Part shown: positions 55,357 through 63,851 of the stretch, in pieces
Layout: each line of letters begins with the position of its first letter
Position numbering within the stretch: the stretch's first letter is position 1
NCBI GenBank assembly: GCA_963704005.1
Contig: CAVPGJ010000004.1
Location: forward strand, 124,001-188,000
Reading direction: 5' to 3'
DNA length: 64,000 bases
DNA from: AC-32 sp963704005
GTDB taxonomy: Bacteria > Actinomycetota > Thermoleophilia > Gaiellales > Gaiellaceae
Notes under the pieces: model-generated
Database searches by the model: none
What the model was told of the DNA's origin: nothing
Seen by the model: only the letters and a program-made list of their open reading frames with translations
Program-made: the position numbers and the translations under genes

Positions 55357-56019
55357 GTGCCCGTCCAATCTGCTCGACCGCTCCACAGCCCACAGAAACG
55401 CCAGCGAGAGCTCGAAGACCTGCAGCTCGTCATGCGCGCCCGCAACGGCGACCCGAAGGCTCTCGACGCGCTGATCCGCCGTTACCACGGCTTCGTCCGG
55501 CTCAAGGCGAGCTCGTACTTCCTCGCCGGCGGCGACTCCGAAGACCTGATCCAGGAGGGCCTGATCGGCCTCTACAAGGCCGTGCGCGACTTCAGCCCCG
55601 AGAAGGCGTCGTTCCGCAGCTTCGCCGAGCTCTGCGTCACTCGGCAGATCATCACGGCGATCAAGACGGCGACCCGCTTCAAGCACGCGCCGCTGAACAC
55701 GTACGTCTCGTTCAGCCACACGCCGGCCGGCCAGGAGTCGGAGGCCGACTGCACCCTCGGCGACGCGCTCCCGGGCCCGTCGGTGGACGACCCCTCGATC
55801 TGCGTGATCTCGACCGAGGAGCTGCAGAGCCTGGTCTTCGCCCTCGGCACGGGCCTGTCGAAGCTCGAGACCGACGCGCTCAAGCTCTACCTCGAGGGCG
55901 AGTCGTACGAGGACATGGCCGAGCACCTGGGCTGCGACACGAAGACGATCGACAACGCCCTCCAGCGCGTGAAGCGCAAGGTGCTCTCGCACCAGCAGTC
56001 GCGGCAAGTCCTGCAGTAG
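55357..56019 (+). CDS. sigH: RNA polymerase sigma factor, SigH-type
   Basis: A 220-aa sigma70-family protein. Region 2 spans about residues 38-105 (ALIRRYHGFVRLKASSYFL, GGDSEDLIQEGLIGLYKAV, FRSFAELCVTRQIITAI) and region 4 spans ~160-210 (LSKLETDALKLYLEGESYE, CDTKTIDNALQRVKRK). It matches the Spo0H/SigH-like factor that follows cysS-rlmB-yacP in many Gram-positive genomes. The start is GTG 55357 with GAGGAGGAG upstream. Transcription is probably from its own promoter within an inverted repeat. tRNA-Thr follows 21 nt later. Confidence 0.92.
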   Translation: MPVQSARPLHSPQKRQRELEDLQLVMRARNGDPKALDALIRRYHGFVRLKASSYFLAGGDSEDLIQEGLIGLYKAVRDFSPEKASFRSFAELCVTRQIITAIKTATRFKHAPLNTYVSFSHTPAGQESEADCTLGDALPGPSVDDPSICVISTEELQSLVFALGTGLSKLETDALKLYLEGESYEDMAEHLGCDTKTIDNALQRVKRKVLSHQQSRQVLQ

Positions 56020-56040
56020 CCCGCGCTACGCTGAGTCGGC

Positions 56041-56113
56041 GCCGGAGTAGCTCAGCTGGTAGAGCAAGCGCCTTGTAAGCGCTAGGTCGTGGGTTCGAGT
56101 CCCGCCTCCGGCT
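56041..56113 (+). tRNA. tRNA-Thr (anticodon TGT)
   Basis: A 73-nt cloverleaf. Acceptor GCCGGAG pairs with CTCCGGC, the D-arm contains CTCAGCTGGTAGAG, the anticodon arm is AGCGC-CTTGTAA-GCGCT with anticodon TGT (reads ACA), and the T-arm is GTGGG-TTCGAGT-CCCGC. The discriminator is T and CCA is not encoded. It sits after sigH, where many actinobacteria also have tRNA-Thr before rpmG-secE-nusG. That ribosomal block is not present here. Confidence 0.95.
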
Positions 56114-56182
56114 TCTCCCGGCAAAACCGATTCCTTCTCTCGCAGGTAGGGACCTCGGGGTACTCCTGAGGGAAGGAGAGGG

Positions 56183-57259
56183 ATGGGAGCACATCGTGTC
56201 AGCAAGCCGTCGAGGAGGCTGCTCCTCGCGGCACTCGTGCTCGGCGGAGCACTGGTGGTGGTCTCGCCGCTCGGTGCGGCCAAGCCGACGACGTTCAAGG
56301 TGACGAAGCTCGTCTCGGACCAGCCGGGAGTCGCGCAGGTCACGGACCCGGATCTCGTCAACGCGTGGGGGCTGGTCTCCAGCGCGACGTCTCCGTGGTG
56401 GGTGGCCGACAACGGCACGAACAAGTCCACGCTCTACCGCGGCTCGGACGGAGCCAAGCAGGCGATTGTCGTCACGGTCGCAGGCGGGGTGACCGGCGTG
56501 GTGTTCAACAGCACCGCGAGCGGCTTCCAGCTGCCGTCGGGCGGCAAGGCGACCTTCCTCTTCGACAGCGAGAACGGCCTGGTACGCGCCTGGAACAGCG
56601 CCCAGGGAACGACTGCGATCAGGGTCGCCGACCGCTCGGACGTCCATGCGATCTACAAGGGCCTGGCGCTGGCCGACACGCCGGCGGGCCCGCGGCTCTT
56701 CGCGGCCGACTTCCACAACAACCGCATCGACGTCTTCGACACCAGCTTCACGCTGGTGCCGAACAGCGGCTTCGCCGACCCGTCGCTGCCGAAGCGGTTC
56801 GCGCCGTTCAACGTGCAGGTGATCGGCAGCCGCGTCTTCGTCGCCTACGCAAAGCAGGACGAGGATGCCGAGGACGAGGCCCCGGGCCCGGGTCGCGGCT
56901 TCGTCGACGTCTACGACCTCTCGGGCAACCTGCTCGGCGGGATCGGCGACGGCCGCGGACAGCTGAACGCGCCGTGGGGGATGGCAATCGCCCCGGCGAG
57001 CTTCCCGAACTTCGGGGGCGACCTGTTGGTCGGCAACTTCGGCGACGGGCTGATCAACGCCTACGCCGAGGTCTCGAGCGGGCACTTCGAGCACGTGGGC
57101 AAGATCCGCGATGCCGACAACAACCCGCTCTCGATCGACGGGCTCTGGGCACTCCAGTTCGGCCAGGGTGGGAACAACGCGCCTGCCGGCACGCTGTTCT
57201 TCACCGCAGGCCCGGACGGCGAGAACCACGGGCTCTTCGGCCAGATCAACGCCAACTGA
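56183..57259 (+). CDS. Secreted TIGR03118-family protein
   Basis: A 358-aa exported protein: signal peptide (~1-33), then a beta-propeller-like region with KVTKLVSDQPG, DPDLVNAWGLVSS, WWVADNGTNKSTLY, GLALADTPAGPRLFAADFHN (20-residue limit), RIDVFDTSF, GFVDVYDLSGNLL, LNAPWGMAIAP and LLVGNFGDGLINAY. These are the hallmarks of the TIGR03118 family as I recall it, whose function is unknown. The start ATG follows GGAGAGGG. It replaces the ribosomal/sec genes often found after tRNA-Thr. Confidence 0.85.
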   Translation: MGAHRVSKPSRRLLLAALVLGGALVVVSPLGAAKPTTFKVTKLVSDQPGVAQVTDPDLVNAWGLVSSATSPWWVADNGTNKSTLYRGSDGAKQAIVVTVAGGVTGVVFNSTASGFQLPSGGKATFLFDSENGLVRAWNSAQGTTAIRVADRSDVHAIYKGLALADTPAGPRLFAADFHNNRIDVFDTSFTLVPNSGFADPSLPKRFAPFNVQVIGSRVFVAYAKQDEDAEDEAPGPGRGFVDVYDLSGNLLGGIGDGRGQLNAPWGMAIAPASFPNFGGDLLVGNFGDGLINAYAEVSSGHFEHVGKIRDADNNPLSIDGLWALQFGQGGNNAPAGTLFFTAGPDGENHGLFGQINAN

Positions 57260-57301
57260 CCGGCTCAGGGGCGGCGCGCATGCGGCCGCGCCGCCCCTGC
57301 C

Positions 57302-57679
57302 TCACTTCGAGAGGCAGTCCTTCACGGTCGAGCGCTGCGCCGAGGTTGGGGCGTGCCTCCAGATCACGATCGTGTTTCCGCGCTGCTCGACCGTGGTCGA
57401 AGCGGGGGCGCCGGCCTCGTAGGCCGACTTCGTCGTGTCGGCGTCGGCCTTCGTCTGCTCGAAGTCGATCGTGACCGGGTTGCCCGCGACCTTCGCGTTC
57501 AGGGCGCCCTGCGGGGCCGTCTGCCAGAAGTAGTGGAGGTCCCTCGAGGCGCGGCTCACCTGGACGGACTGGTGCCGGAGGCAGATCTGCGTCGGCCCGA
57601 GCACGTACGTGGCCGAGCTGCCGCCGCCGCAACCCGCCGCCAGCACGACCGCGGCCAGCGCGACCGCTCGGCTACGCAC
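57302..57679 (-). CDS. Small predicted lipoprotein
   Basis: A 125-aa protein with a lipoprotein signal: VALAAVVLAAGCGGG, so Cys17 would be lipidated. The mature part has two further cysteines (QICLRHQ and VKDCLSK) that could pair, and a beta-rich core. The family is not recognised. GTG 57679 overlaps the end of the glycosyltransferase gene upstream by 8 nt, so the two are probably co-expressed. It is convergent with the TIGR03118 gene. Confidence 0.7.
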   Translation of the reverse strand: MRSRAVALAAVVLAAGCGGGSSATYVLGPTQICLRHQSVQVSRASRDLHYFWQTAPQGALNAKVAGNPVTIDFEQTKADADTTKSAYEAGAPASTTVEQRGNTIVIWRHAPTSAQRSTVKDCLSK

Positions 57680-58946
57680 GCGCCAGTTCCTGGATCAGGT
57701 CCGCCGCCCTGACCGTTCCCGGGCTCGCCTGCAGGCGCGCGGAGGCCTCACGCAGCTCCGCAGGCTCGGCGGCAAGAAGCGCGTCGATCGCCCGGTGGAG
57801 CTGGTCGTCCTCGAACTCATAGGTCGGCAGCCGCAGGCCGAAGCCGCGCTCGGCGACGCGCTGGGCGTTGTCGTATTGATCCCAGAAGAGCGGCAGCACG
57901 ACCATCGGGACGCCGAAGTGAATCGACTCGGTGACGGTGTTGTTGCCGCCGTGCGTGATCACGAGGTCGGCGTGGGGGAGGATCGCCGGCTGCGGCAGGA
58001 ACTCGGCGCCCGCCATGTTCGGCGCCAGCTCGATCAGCTCGTGCTGCGGGCCCGTGCTGACCACGTAGCGGTGGGGCGTCCCGGCGAGCGCGGCGACGAG
58101 ACGGTTCATCAGCTCGACGTCCGCCGAGCCGAGGCTGCCGAGCGAGACGTAGACCAGCGCGCCGTCGCCCTCGGGCAGCTCGAAAGGCTCGTCGACGTTC
58201 CGAACGCACGAGTCGAGCCGGTGCCAGAGCGGCGAGAGCGGTCGCGAGCGCTCGTAGTCCGCCTCGGCGGGGTAGAGGTAGAGGTCGAGGAACGGCGACT
58301 CGTGGACGAACTCGAGCTCCGGCAGCGGCGGAGCGCCGCGCTCCTCGCAGAACGCGGAGAACTCGCGCTGCAGCGGCTCGTGCAGCTCGCGGTAGCGGGC
58401 CCGGAACTCGTCCCAGCCGGCCCGGTCGCCGGTCGGGTAGCCGGAGAAGACCGGCGGGAGGTCGGGGTCCTTCAGCTCGAGCGGGTTGCAGGAGACGATC
58501 CGCACCCAGGGCCGGCCCGACGCGAGCACGGCCGGGAAGCCGACGACGTTGTCCTGGACGATCACGTCCGGCTCGAGCTCGCCGAAGATCTCGGCCAGGC
58601 GCTCGTCCACGTAGCGCGCGCCGTCGACCAGCTCCTGCCAGACCGGGAGGATGAACGTCTCGAGCTGCTCGATCGTCGGCTTGCGGAACTCGGGCGCCGT
58701 GTCGCGGACGAAGTCCTTCCAGAACTGGCCGGGCGCTTCCTCCGTCTCCGGCGGCGGCTTGAGGCGCATCGTCGCCTCCTCGAAGCCCTGGGCCTCGAGC
58801 GTGCCCGCGAACGACTCCTCGACCACGAAGACGACGCGCTCCCCGCGCTCGAGCAGGATCCTGCCGATGCCGACGCAGTTGTTCGTCGGCCCGAACGCGC
58901 CCTCGGGGAAGAAGACGATCGTCCCCATCTCAGGTCCGATCCTCAC
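57672..58946 (-). CDS. MGT-type UDP-glycosyltransferase (family 1)
   Basis: A 424-aa GT-B enzyme like macrolide or glycolipid glycosyltransferases. The N-terminal half has FFPEGAFGPTNNCVGIGRIL and the C-terminal half the UGT signature: HADLVITHGGNNTVTESIHF (20 residues), GVPMVVLPLFWDQYDNAQRV, with VYVSLGSLGS as the link strand. It transfers a sugar to a small acceptor, lipid or natural product. The start is GTG 58946, with GAGG just upstream, or ATG 58928. Repeat copy D separates it from the cystathionine-synthase-like gene. Confidence 0.87.
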   Translation of the reverse strand: MRIGPEMGTIVFFPEGAFGPTNNCVGIGRILLERGERVVFVVEESFAGTLEAQGFEEATMRLKPPPETEEAPGQFWKDFVRDTAPEFRKPTIEQLETFILPVWQELVDGARYVDERLAEIFGELEPDVIVQDNVVGFPAVLASGRPWVRIVSCNPLELKDPDLPPVFSGYPTGDRAGWDEFRARYRELHEPLQREFSAFCEERGAPPLPELEFVHESPFLDLYLYPAEADYERSRPLSPLWHRLDSCVRNVDEPFELPEGDGALVYVSLGSLGSADVELMNRLVAALAGTPHRYVVSTGPQHELIELAPNMAGAEFLPQPAILPHADLVITHGGNNTVTESIHFGVPMVVLPLFWDQYDNAQRVAERGFGLRLPTYEFEDDQLHRAIDALLAAEPAELREASARLQASPGTVRAADLIQELARA

Positions 58947-58953
58947 GGACCTC

Positions 58954-59027
58954 GGCTCGACCGGTCATTTCAGACGGCCGGAGGAGCTAAGCCCCTCCGG
59001 CCTGAGGTGACGACGCAAGCGTCGTCA
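58954..59027 (-). repeat. Two-hairpin intercistronic element, copy D
   Basis: On the minus strand it starts at the TGA of the PLP-enzyme gene (59027-59025). TGACGACGCTTGCGTCGTCA is a perfect hairpin 1, followed by CTCAG, hairpin 2 (GGCCGGAGG/CCTCCGGCC) and CGTCTGAAATGACCGGTCGA. Here both hairpins differ in sequence from other copies but keep pairing. Confidence 0.9.
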
Positions 59028-59978
59028 CAGCGCCTGCTCGAGGTCGGCCCAGAGCTCGTCCGGGTCCTCGAGCCCGACGCTGAGGCGGAGCAGGCCGGGC
59101 GGGACGCGGTCGCCCTCCCAGCGCGAGCGGCTCTCGAGCCCCGACTCGGTGCCGCCGAGGCTCGTCGCGTTCTTGATCAGGCGCAGCGAGGTCTCGACCT
59201 TGCGCGGGTCTGCGACGTCGAAGGAGAGAAGCCCGCCGAAGCCGGGGTAGCGGACGACCTCGACCGCCGGATGGCCGCGCAGCCTCTCGGCGAGCGCATA
59301 CGCGCTCACGGTGATCCGCTCCATCCGCACCCGCAGCGTCTTCAGGCTCCGGATCAGCAGCCAACACGGGTCCGGCGCGGCCACGATTCCCGTGCGGCTG
59401 CGGAAGTCGCGCAGGCGCTCGGCGTCCGTGTCCGACCGCGCCACCACCGCCCCGAGCAGCACGTCCGAATGGCCGCCCAGGTACTTGGTCGCGCTGTGGA
59501 CGGCGAAGTCGGCGCCGTGCTCGAGCGGGCGGAGGTAGACGGGGGTCGAGGCGGTCGAGTCGACCACGACCCGGCCCGGAGCCGCGGCCGCGGACTGGAG
59601 GTCCGGCATGGTCAGGAACGGGTTCGAGGGAGCCTCGAGCCAGATCAGGTCGGCGCCGTCGGGCGGCGGGCCCGTCTGGTCGAACTCAACATGGCGAACG
59701 CCCCAGCGCCCGAGCTCGGCGAAGAGGAGGCCGGTCCCGAAGTAGGCGCCCTCGGCGAGCGCGATCGTCTGCCCCGGCTCGAGCAGCGCGAGCACGAGCG
59801 ACGCGATCGCGCCCGAGCCGGAGGGGAAGAGGAGCGCCGTGCCGCCCTCCAGCTCGCCGAGCGCCCGCTCGGCCGCGACCCCGGTCGGATGCGCGTAGCG
59901 CTGGTAATAGAAGTCGCCGGGCTCGCCCTCTTCGTAGGGCCAGATGGTCGATCGGTCGAGGGGCTCCACGGGCGCCAA
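59025..59978 (-). CDS. Cystathionine gamma-synthase/lyase-like PLP enzyme, short form
   Basis: A 317-aa fold-type I PLP enzyme of the Cys/Met metabolism family. YYQRYAHPTGVAAERALGEL, LLFPSGSGAIASLVLALLEP, LIWLEAPSNPFL and the PLP-lysine segment HSATKYLGGHSD are visible, with LRLSVGLEDPDELWADLEQA at the end. Usual members are ~380-400 aa; part of the middle and C-terminal region is shortened. The exact reaction is uncertain. Position next to the divergent sulfate uptake operon suggests sulfur amino acid metabolism. The start is TTG 59978. Confidence 0.82.
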   Translation of the reverse strand: MAPVEPLDRSTIWPYEEGEPGDFYYQRYAHPTGVAAERALGELEGGTALLFPSGSGAIASLVLALLEPGQTIALAEGAYFGTGLLFAELGRWGVRHVEFDQTGPPPDGADLIWLEAPSNPFLTMPDLQSAAAAPGRVVVDSTASTPVYLRPLEHGADFAVHSATKYLGGHSDVLLGAVVARSDTDAERLRDFRSRTGIVAAPDPCWLLIRSLKTLRVRMERITVSAYALAERLRGHPAVEVVRYPGFGGLLSFDVADPRKVETSLRLIKNATSLGGTESGLESRSRWEGDRVPPGLLRLSVGLEDPDELWADLEQAL

Positions 59979-60001
59979 CTCTACGGCGAGGCGGTTACCG
60001 C

Positions 60002-60030
60002 TTGACGAGGAGCCGATCCATGCTTAATCT
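60002..60030 (+). promoter_or_regulatory. Predicted promoter of the sulfate uptake operon
   Basis: TTGACG (60002-60007) and TAATCT (60025-60030), 17-bp spacer, 42 nt before the sbp start. An AAGG ribosome site lies at 60061-60064. The leader is AT-rich. An Rrf2-type regulator encoded at the other end of the operon is a candidate controller, but no operator was identified. Confidence 0.6.
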
Positions 60031-60071
60031 CCATCAACTCCGTGGACAACCTAGACAAATAAGGTAGACGC

Positions 60072-61057
60072 ATGAAGATCATTTGGATTGCTTTGCTTGG
60101 GGTCGCGCTTGTCGCCAGCTCGGCGAGCGGCGCGTCGAAGGGGAGCTCGATCGACCTCGTCGCGTACTCCACCCCAAAGGACGCCTACGGCAAGATCATC
60201 AGCGGCTTCCAGGCGACGGCGGCCGGCAACGGCGTCGGCTTCACGCAGTCCTACGGAGCCTCGGGCGACCAGGCCCGTGCGGTCGCGGCCGGCCAGCCCG
60301 CTGATCTCGTCGCGCTGTCGCTCGATCCCGACATCGACCTGCTCGTGCCGAGAAGAAGCTCGTGCCGAAGAACTGGCGCAGTGCGAACAAGTACCACGGC
60401 GTCGTGTCGACCTCGGTGGTCGTCTTCATCGTTCGCGAGGGCAACCCGAAGCACATCAAGGGATGGGGCGACCTGATCAAGCCGGGCATCAAGGTGATCA
60501 CTCCGAACCCGTTCACCTCCGGCGGCGCGCGCTGGAACGTGATGGCCGCCTACGGAGCGCTGCGGCGGCAGGGGAAGACCGACAAGCAGGCCATCGCCTA
60601 TCTGAAGAAGCTCTTCCACCACGTCCCGGTGCAGCCGGACAGCGCGCGGGCGGCGCTCCAGGTCTTCGCCCAGGGCGAGGGCGACGTGCTCCTCGATTAC
60701 CAGAACGACGCCATCTACGCCGAGAAGCAGGGCACGCACACGGAGTACCACATCCCGAAGGACACACTCCTGATTCAGACGCCGGTCGCACTCACGAAGA
60801 CCGGCCTGACGAAACCCGCCGCAAAGGCGTTCTTCAAGTACCTCTGGTCGTCCACTGCCCAGCACGCCTTCGGCAACCAGGGGTACGAGCCGGTGGTGAA
60901 GAGCATCGCGAAGCAGTACCCGCTCTACCACACGTCGGGCCTGTTCACGATCGGCTCGAAGAAGCTCGGCCTCAACGGCTGGCCTAAGGTGAACAAGCGC
61001 TTCTTCGACCCGAAGAAGGGGGTCATGGCGAAGATCGAGGCCTCGCTTGGCCACTGA
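60072..61057 (+). pseudogene. sbp: Sulfate-binding protein, frameshifted
   Basis: Extracellular sulfate/thiosulfate receptor of the ABC importer encoded downstream. Signal peptide (~1-20), then IDLVAYSTPKDAYGKIISGF and PADLVALSLDPDIDLLV in the first frame; VPKNWRSANKYHGVVST, VREGNPKHIKGWGDLI, PNPFTSGGARWNVMAAYGAL (20) and VLLDYQNDAIYAEK follow in the second, all typical of the family. The frame changes near 60347 (LLV to KKLVPKNW), where one base appears to be missing (986 nt in total). The break is clean and the remainder is intact, so a sequencing or assembly indel is likely. Confidence 0.88.
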
Positions 61058-61877
61058 CGCCGTCGCGCTGGAGCGCCCGGTCCGCGTCGGCGGGTACACG
61101 GCCGGCTCGCTGGCCCGCGGCGTGGCGATGGGCTACCTCAGCGTCGTCGTGCTGCTGCCGCTCGCGGCGCTCGTCTGGAGCTCGCGAGCGGCGGGGGCAG
61201 CCGCCTTCTGGAGCGAGGTGACGAGACCCGAGGCGGTGGCCGCGTTGAAGCTGACGCTCGGCGTGTCCGCGGTCTGCGCGCTGGTAAACGCCGTCGCCGG
61301 CACGGCGATCGCCTGGGTGCTCGTCCGCGACCGCTTTCGCGGGAAGGGGATCGTCGACTCGGTGATCGACCTCCCGTTCGCGCTGCCGACGATCGTCGCC
61401 GGCCTGACGCTGCTCGCGCTCTACGGGCCGAACGGGCCGTTTCGCATCGATGTCGCCTTCACCCGGCTCGGCCTGCTGCTAGCGCTGCTGTTCGTGACGC
61501 TGCCGTTCGTCGTCCGGGCCGTGCAGCCGGTGCTGCTCGAGCTCGACACGGAGATGGAGGAGGCGGCCGCCTCGCTCGGGGCGCGCCCGCTGGCGATCTT
61601 CCGGCGGATCGTCTTCCCGAACCTCCTGCCGGCGATCCTCTCGGGAGTGACGCTCGCGTTCGCGCGGGCGGTGGGCGAGTTCGGCGCGGTCGTGCTGATC
61701 TCCGGGAACATCCCGTTCAAGACCGAGGTCTCGGCCGTCTACATCTTCGGCCAGCTCCAATCTGGGAACGGGACGGGCGCCGCGGCGGTCTCGGTGCTCC
61801 TGCTGGCGATCTCGTTCGGCGTCCTGCTCGCGATCGGCGGCTTCCGGCGGTGGCGGACGAGGCACGACCGTGCTTAG
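61047..61877 (+). CDS. cysT: Sulfate ABC transporter permease CysT
   Basis: A 276-aa permease with about six helices (GYLSVVVLLPLAALVWS, ALKLTLGVSAVCALVNA, FALPTIVAGLTLLALYG). The coupling EAA loop is EEAAASLGARPLAIFRRIVF (20), which docks on the ATPase. VLISGNIPFKTEVSAVYIF is typical of CysT/CysU. The start is TTG 61047, overlapping the end of sbp by 11 nt. Its TAG stop is the first base pair region of repeat copy E. Confidence 0.93.
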   Translation: MATDAVALERPVRVGGYTAGSLARGVAMGYLSVVVLLPLAALVWSSRAAGAAAFWSEVTRPEAVAALKLTLGVSAVCALVNAVAGTAIAWVLVRDRFRGKGIVDSVIDLPFALPTIVAGLTLLALYGPNGPFRIDVAFTRLGLLLALLFVTLPFVVRAVQPVLLELDTEMEEAAASLGARPLAIFRRIVFPNLLPAILSGVTLAFARAVGEFGAVVLISGNIPFKTEVSAVYIFGQLQSGNGTGAAAVSVLLLAISFGVLLAIGGFRRWRTRHDRA

Positions 61878-61950
61878 GCGTCGCTTGCGATGCCGACCAT
61901 CAGCCTGCACGGCTCTGCCGGGCAGGCGTCTGAAACGACCGGTCGACGCG
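61874..61950 (+). repeat. Two-hairpin intercistronic element, copy E
   Basis: It starts at the cysT stop codon: TTAG, GCGTCGCTTGCGATGCC, ATCAG, hairpin 2 (GCCTGCACGGC-TCT-GCCGGGCAGGC), then GTCTGAAACGACCGGTCGA. It ends 19 nt before the GTG of cysW. It therefore sits inside an operon whose two permease genes normally lie close together. Confidence 0.92.
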
Positions 61951-61969
61951 ACGGACGGAGACCGCGACC

Positions 61970-62761
61970 GTGTCTAGATACGTCATTCGCTTCGGCGCGC
62001 TCGGCTACCTGGCGTTCCTGTTGGGCCTGCCGGTTGCCTTCGTCTTCTACAAGGCCTTCGAGCAGGGCTTCGGGCACGCCTGGCACGCGGTCACGACGCC
62101 CGAGGCGCTGCACGCGCTGAAGCTGACGCTGGTCGTCGCCGCGATCGCCGTCCCGGCCAACACGGTCGTCGGCATCATCCTCGCGTTGACGCTCGTGCGC
62201 AGCCGTCTGCCGGGCCGCGGCGTCCTGAATGCGGTGGTCGACCTGCCGCTGGCGCTCTCGCCGGTCGTGGTCGGGCTCTCGCTCGTCCTCCTCTACGGCC
62301 GCGGCGGCTGGCTCGGCGGCCTGGCTGGGCACGGGGTCAAGATCCTGTTCGCGGTCCCCGGGATGGTGCTGGCGACGATGTTCGTCTCGTTGCCGTTCGT
62401 CGTGCGCGAGGTCGTGCCGGTGCTGCGCGAGGTCGGCACCGAGCAGGAGCAGGCCGCGGAGACGCTCGGCGCCGGGCCGTTCCAGACCTTCCGCCGGATC
62501 ACCTTCCCCGCGATCCGCTGGGCGGTCGCCTACGGCGTCGTGCTCACGACCGCACGCGCGATCGGCGAGTTCGGGGCAGTGAGCGCGGTCTCCGGCAACA
62601 TCGAGGGCCGCACGCAGACGCTGCCGCTGTACGTGAAGGCGCAGTTCGACGGCTTCGACACAACCGGCGCGTACGCAGCCTCTGTCGTGCTCGCGCTGAT
62701 CGCGATCGCGGTCGTCGTCGGCCTCCGCGCCCTGCACCCGAGAGAGGAGTCTTCGGCATGA
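61970..62761 (+). CDS. cysW: Sulfate ABC transporter permease CysW
   Basis: A 263-aa permease paired with CysT. Helices include LGYLAFLLGLPVAFVFYKAF (20), LKLTLVVAAIAVPANTVVGI (20) and PLALSPVVVGLSLVLLYG; the EAA loop is QEQAAETLGAGPFQTFRRIT (20); GAVSAVSGNIEGRTQTLPLY (20) is CysW-typical. The start is GTG 61970. No strong ribosome site is seen; GGAG is 8 nt upstream. The TGA stop forms the edge of repeat copy F. Confidence 0.93.
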   Translation: MSRYVIRFGALGYLAFLLGLPVAFVFYKAFEQGFGHAWHAVTTPEALHALKLTLVVAAIAVPANTVVGIILALTLVRSRLPGRGVLNAVVDLPLALSPVVVGLSLVLLYGRGGWLGGLAGHGVKILFAVPGMVLATMFVSLPFVVREVVPVLREVGTEQEQAAETLGAGPFQTFRRITFPAIRWAVAYGVVLTTARAIGEFGAVSAVSGNIEGRTQTLPLYVKAQFDGFDTTGAYAASVVLALIAIAVVVGLRALHPREESSA

Positions 62762-62838
62762 GACGTCGCTTGCGATGTCGATCTCAGGACGAGCGGGCTC
62801 TGCCCGTTCGTCCGTCTGAAATGACCGGTCGATACGCC
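62759..62838 (+). repeat. Two-hairpin intercistronic element, copy F
   Basis: It begins at the cysW TGA: hairpin 1 GACGTCGCTTGCGATGTC, CTCAG, hairpin 2 (GGACGAGCGGGC-TCT-GCCCGTTCGTCC, fully paired with G-U), CGTCTGAAATGACCGGTCGA. It ends about 20 nt before the cysA GTG. With copy E this puts two elements inside one transport operon. Confidence 0.92.
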
Positions 62839-62858
62839 GTTCGACAGGAAAACCGAAC

Positions 62859-63851
62859 GTGAGCGGGATCACCGTCATCGACGTGACGAAGCGGTTCAAC
62901 GGTTTCACCGCGCTGCACGACGTCTCGGTCGCGGTCCCCGAAGGCTCGCTGACCGCGCTGCTCGGCCCGAGCGGCAGCGGCAAGTCGACGCTCCTACGCG
63001 TGATCGCCGGGCTCGAGGAGCCCGATGCCGGCCAGGTGCTGATCGGCTCGGAGGACGTCACCGAGCGGCCGGCCCGCGCGCGCGGCGTCGGAATGGTCTT
63101 CCAGCATTACGCCGCCTTCAAGCACATGACCGTCAACGACAACGTCGCCTTCGGGCTGACGATCCGTAAGCGGCCGCGTGCCGAGATCAAGCGGCGCGTG
63201 CACGAGCTGCTGGAGCTCGTCCAGCTCGAGGGGCTCGCGAAGCGCTACCCGGCGCAGCTCTCCGGTGGGCAGCGCCAGCGGATGGCCCTTGCCCGGGCGC
63301 TGGCGGTCGAGCCGAGCGTGCTGCTGCTGGACGAGCCGTTCGGGGCCCTCGACGCGCGCGTGCGCAAGGAGCTCCGCGCCTGGCTGCGCCGCCTGCACGA
63401 CGAGGTGCACGTGACGACGATCATCGTCACGCACGACCAGGAGGAGGCGATGGAGGTCGCCGGCCAGATCGTCGTCCTGAGCGACGGGAGGATCGAGCAG
63501 GTCGGCTCGCCGCGCGAGCTCTACGACGCGCCCGCCAACGAGTTCGTGATGAGCTTCGTCGGTCCGGTGAACCGGCTCGGCGAGACGTTCGTCCGGCCGC
63601 ATGACGTCGTGGTGCAGCTCGAGCCGGACGCCGGCTCGGCCGAGGCGATGGTCGAGCGGGTGGTCCACCTCGGCTTCGAGGCGCGCGTCGAGCTCGTGCG
63701 CGACGACGGCCAGCACCTGCTCGCGCAATTGACGCAGGAGGAGGCCGAGCAGCTCGAGCTCGAGCGCGGCCAGATCGTCTACGTGCGCTCGAGCCGGGCG
63801 ACCGTCTTCAGTGGGGCAGCCAGGCGTCCGGATCCGACGCAATCCGGCTGA
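62859..63851 (+). CDS. cysA: Sulfate ABC transporter ATPase CysA
   Basis: A 330-aa ATPase. Walker A LLGPSGSGKSTLLR, Q-loop VFQHYAAFKHMTVNDNVAF, signature LSGGQRQRMALARAL, Walker B LLLDEPFGALDARV and H-loop IVTHDQEEAMEVAG are all present, then a TOBE-like C-terminal domain (FVRPHDVVVQLEP). The start is GTG 62859. The last 44 nt overlap the convergent Rrf2-type gene. It energises CysT/CysW import of sulfate or thiosulfate. Confidence 0.94.
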   Translation: MSGITVIDVTKRFNGFTALHDVSVAVPEGSLTALLGPSGSGKSTLLRVIAGLEEPDAGQVLIGSEDVTERPARARGVGMVFQHYAAFKHMTVNDNVAFGLTIRKRPRAEIKRRVHELLELVQLEGLAKRYPAQLSGGQRQRMALARALAVEPSVLLLDEPFGALDARVRKELRAWLRRLHDEVHVTTIIVTHDQEEAMEVAGQIVVLSDGRIEQVGSPRELYDAPANEFVMSFVGPVNRLGETFVRPHDVVVQLEPDAGSAEAMVERVVHLGFEARVELVRDDGQHLLAQLTQEEAEQLELERGQIVYVRSSRATVFSGAARRPDPTQSG

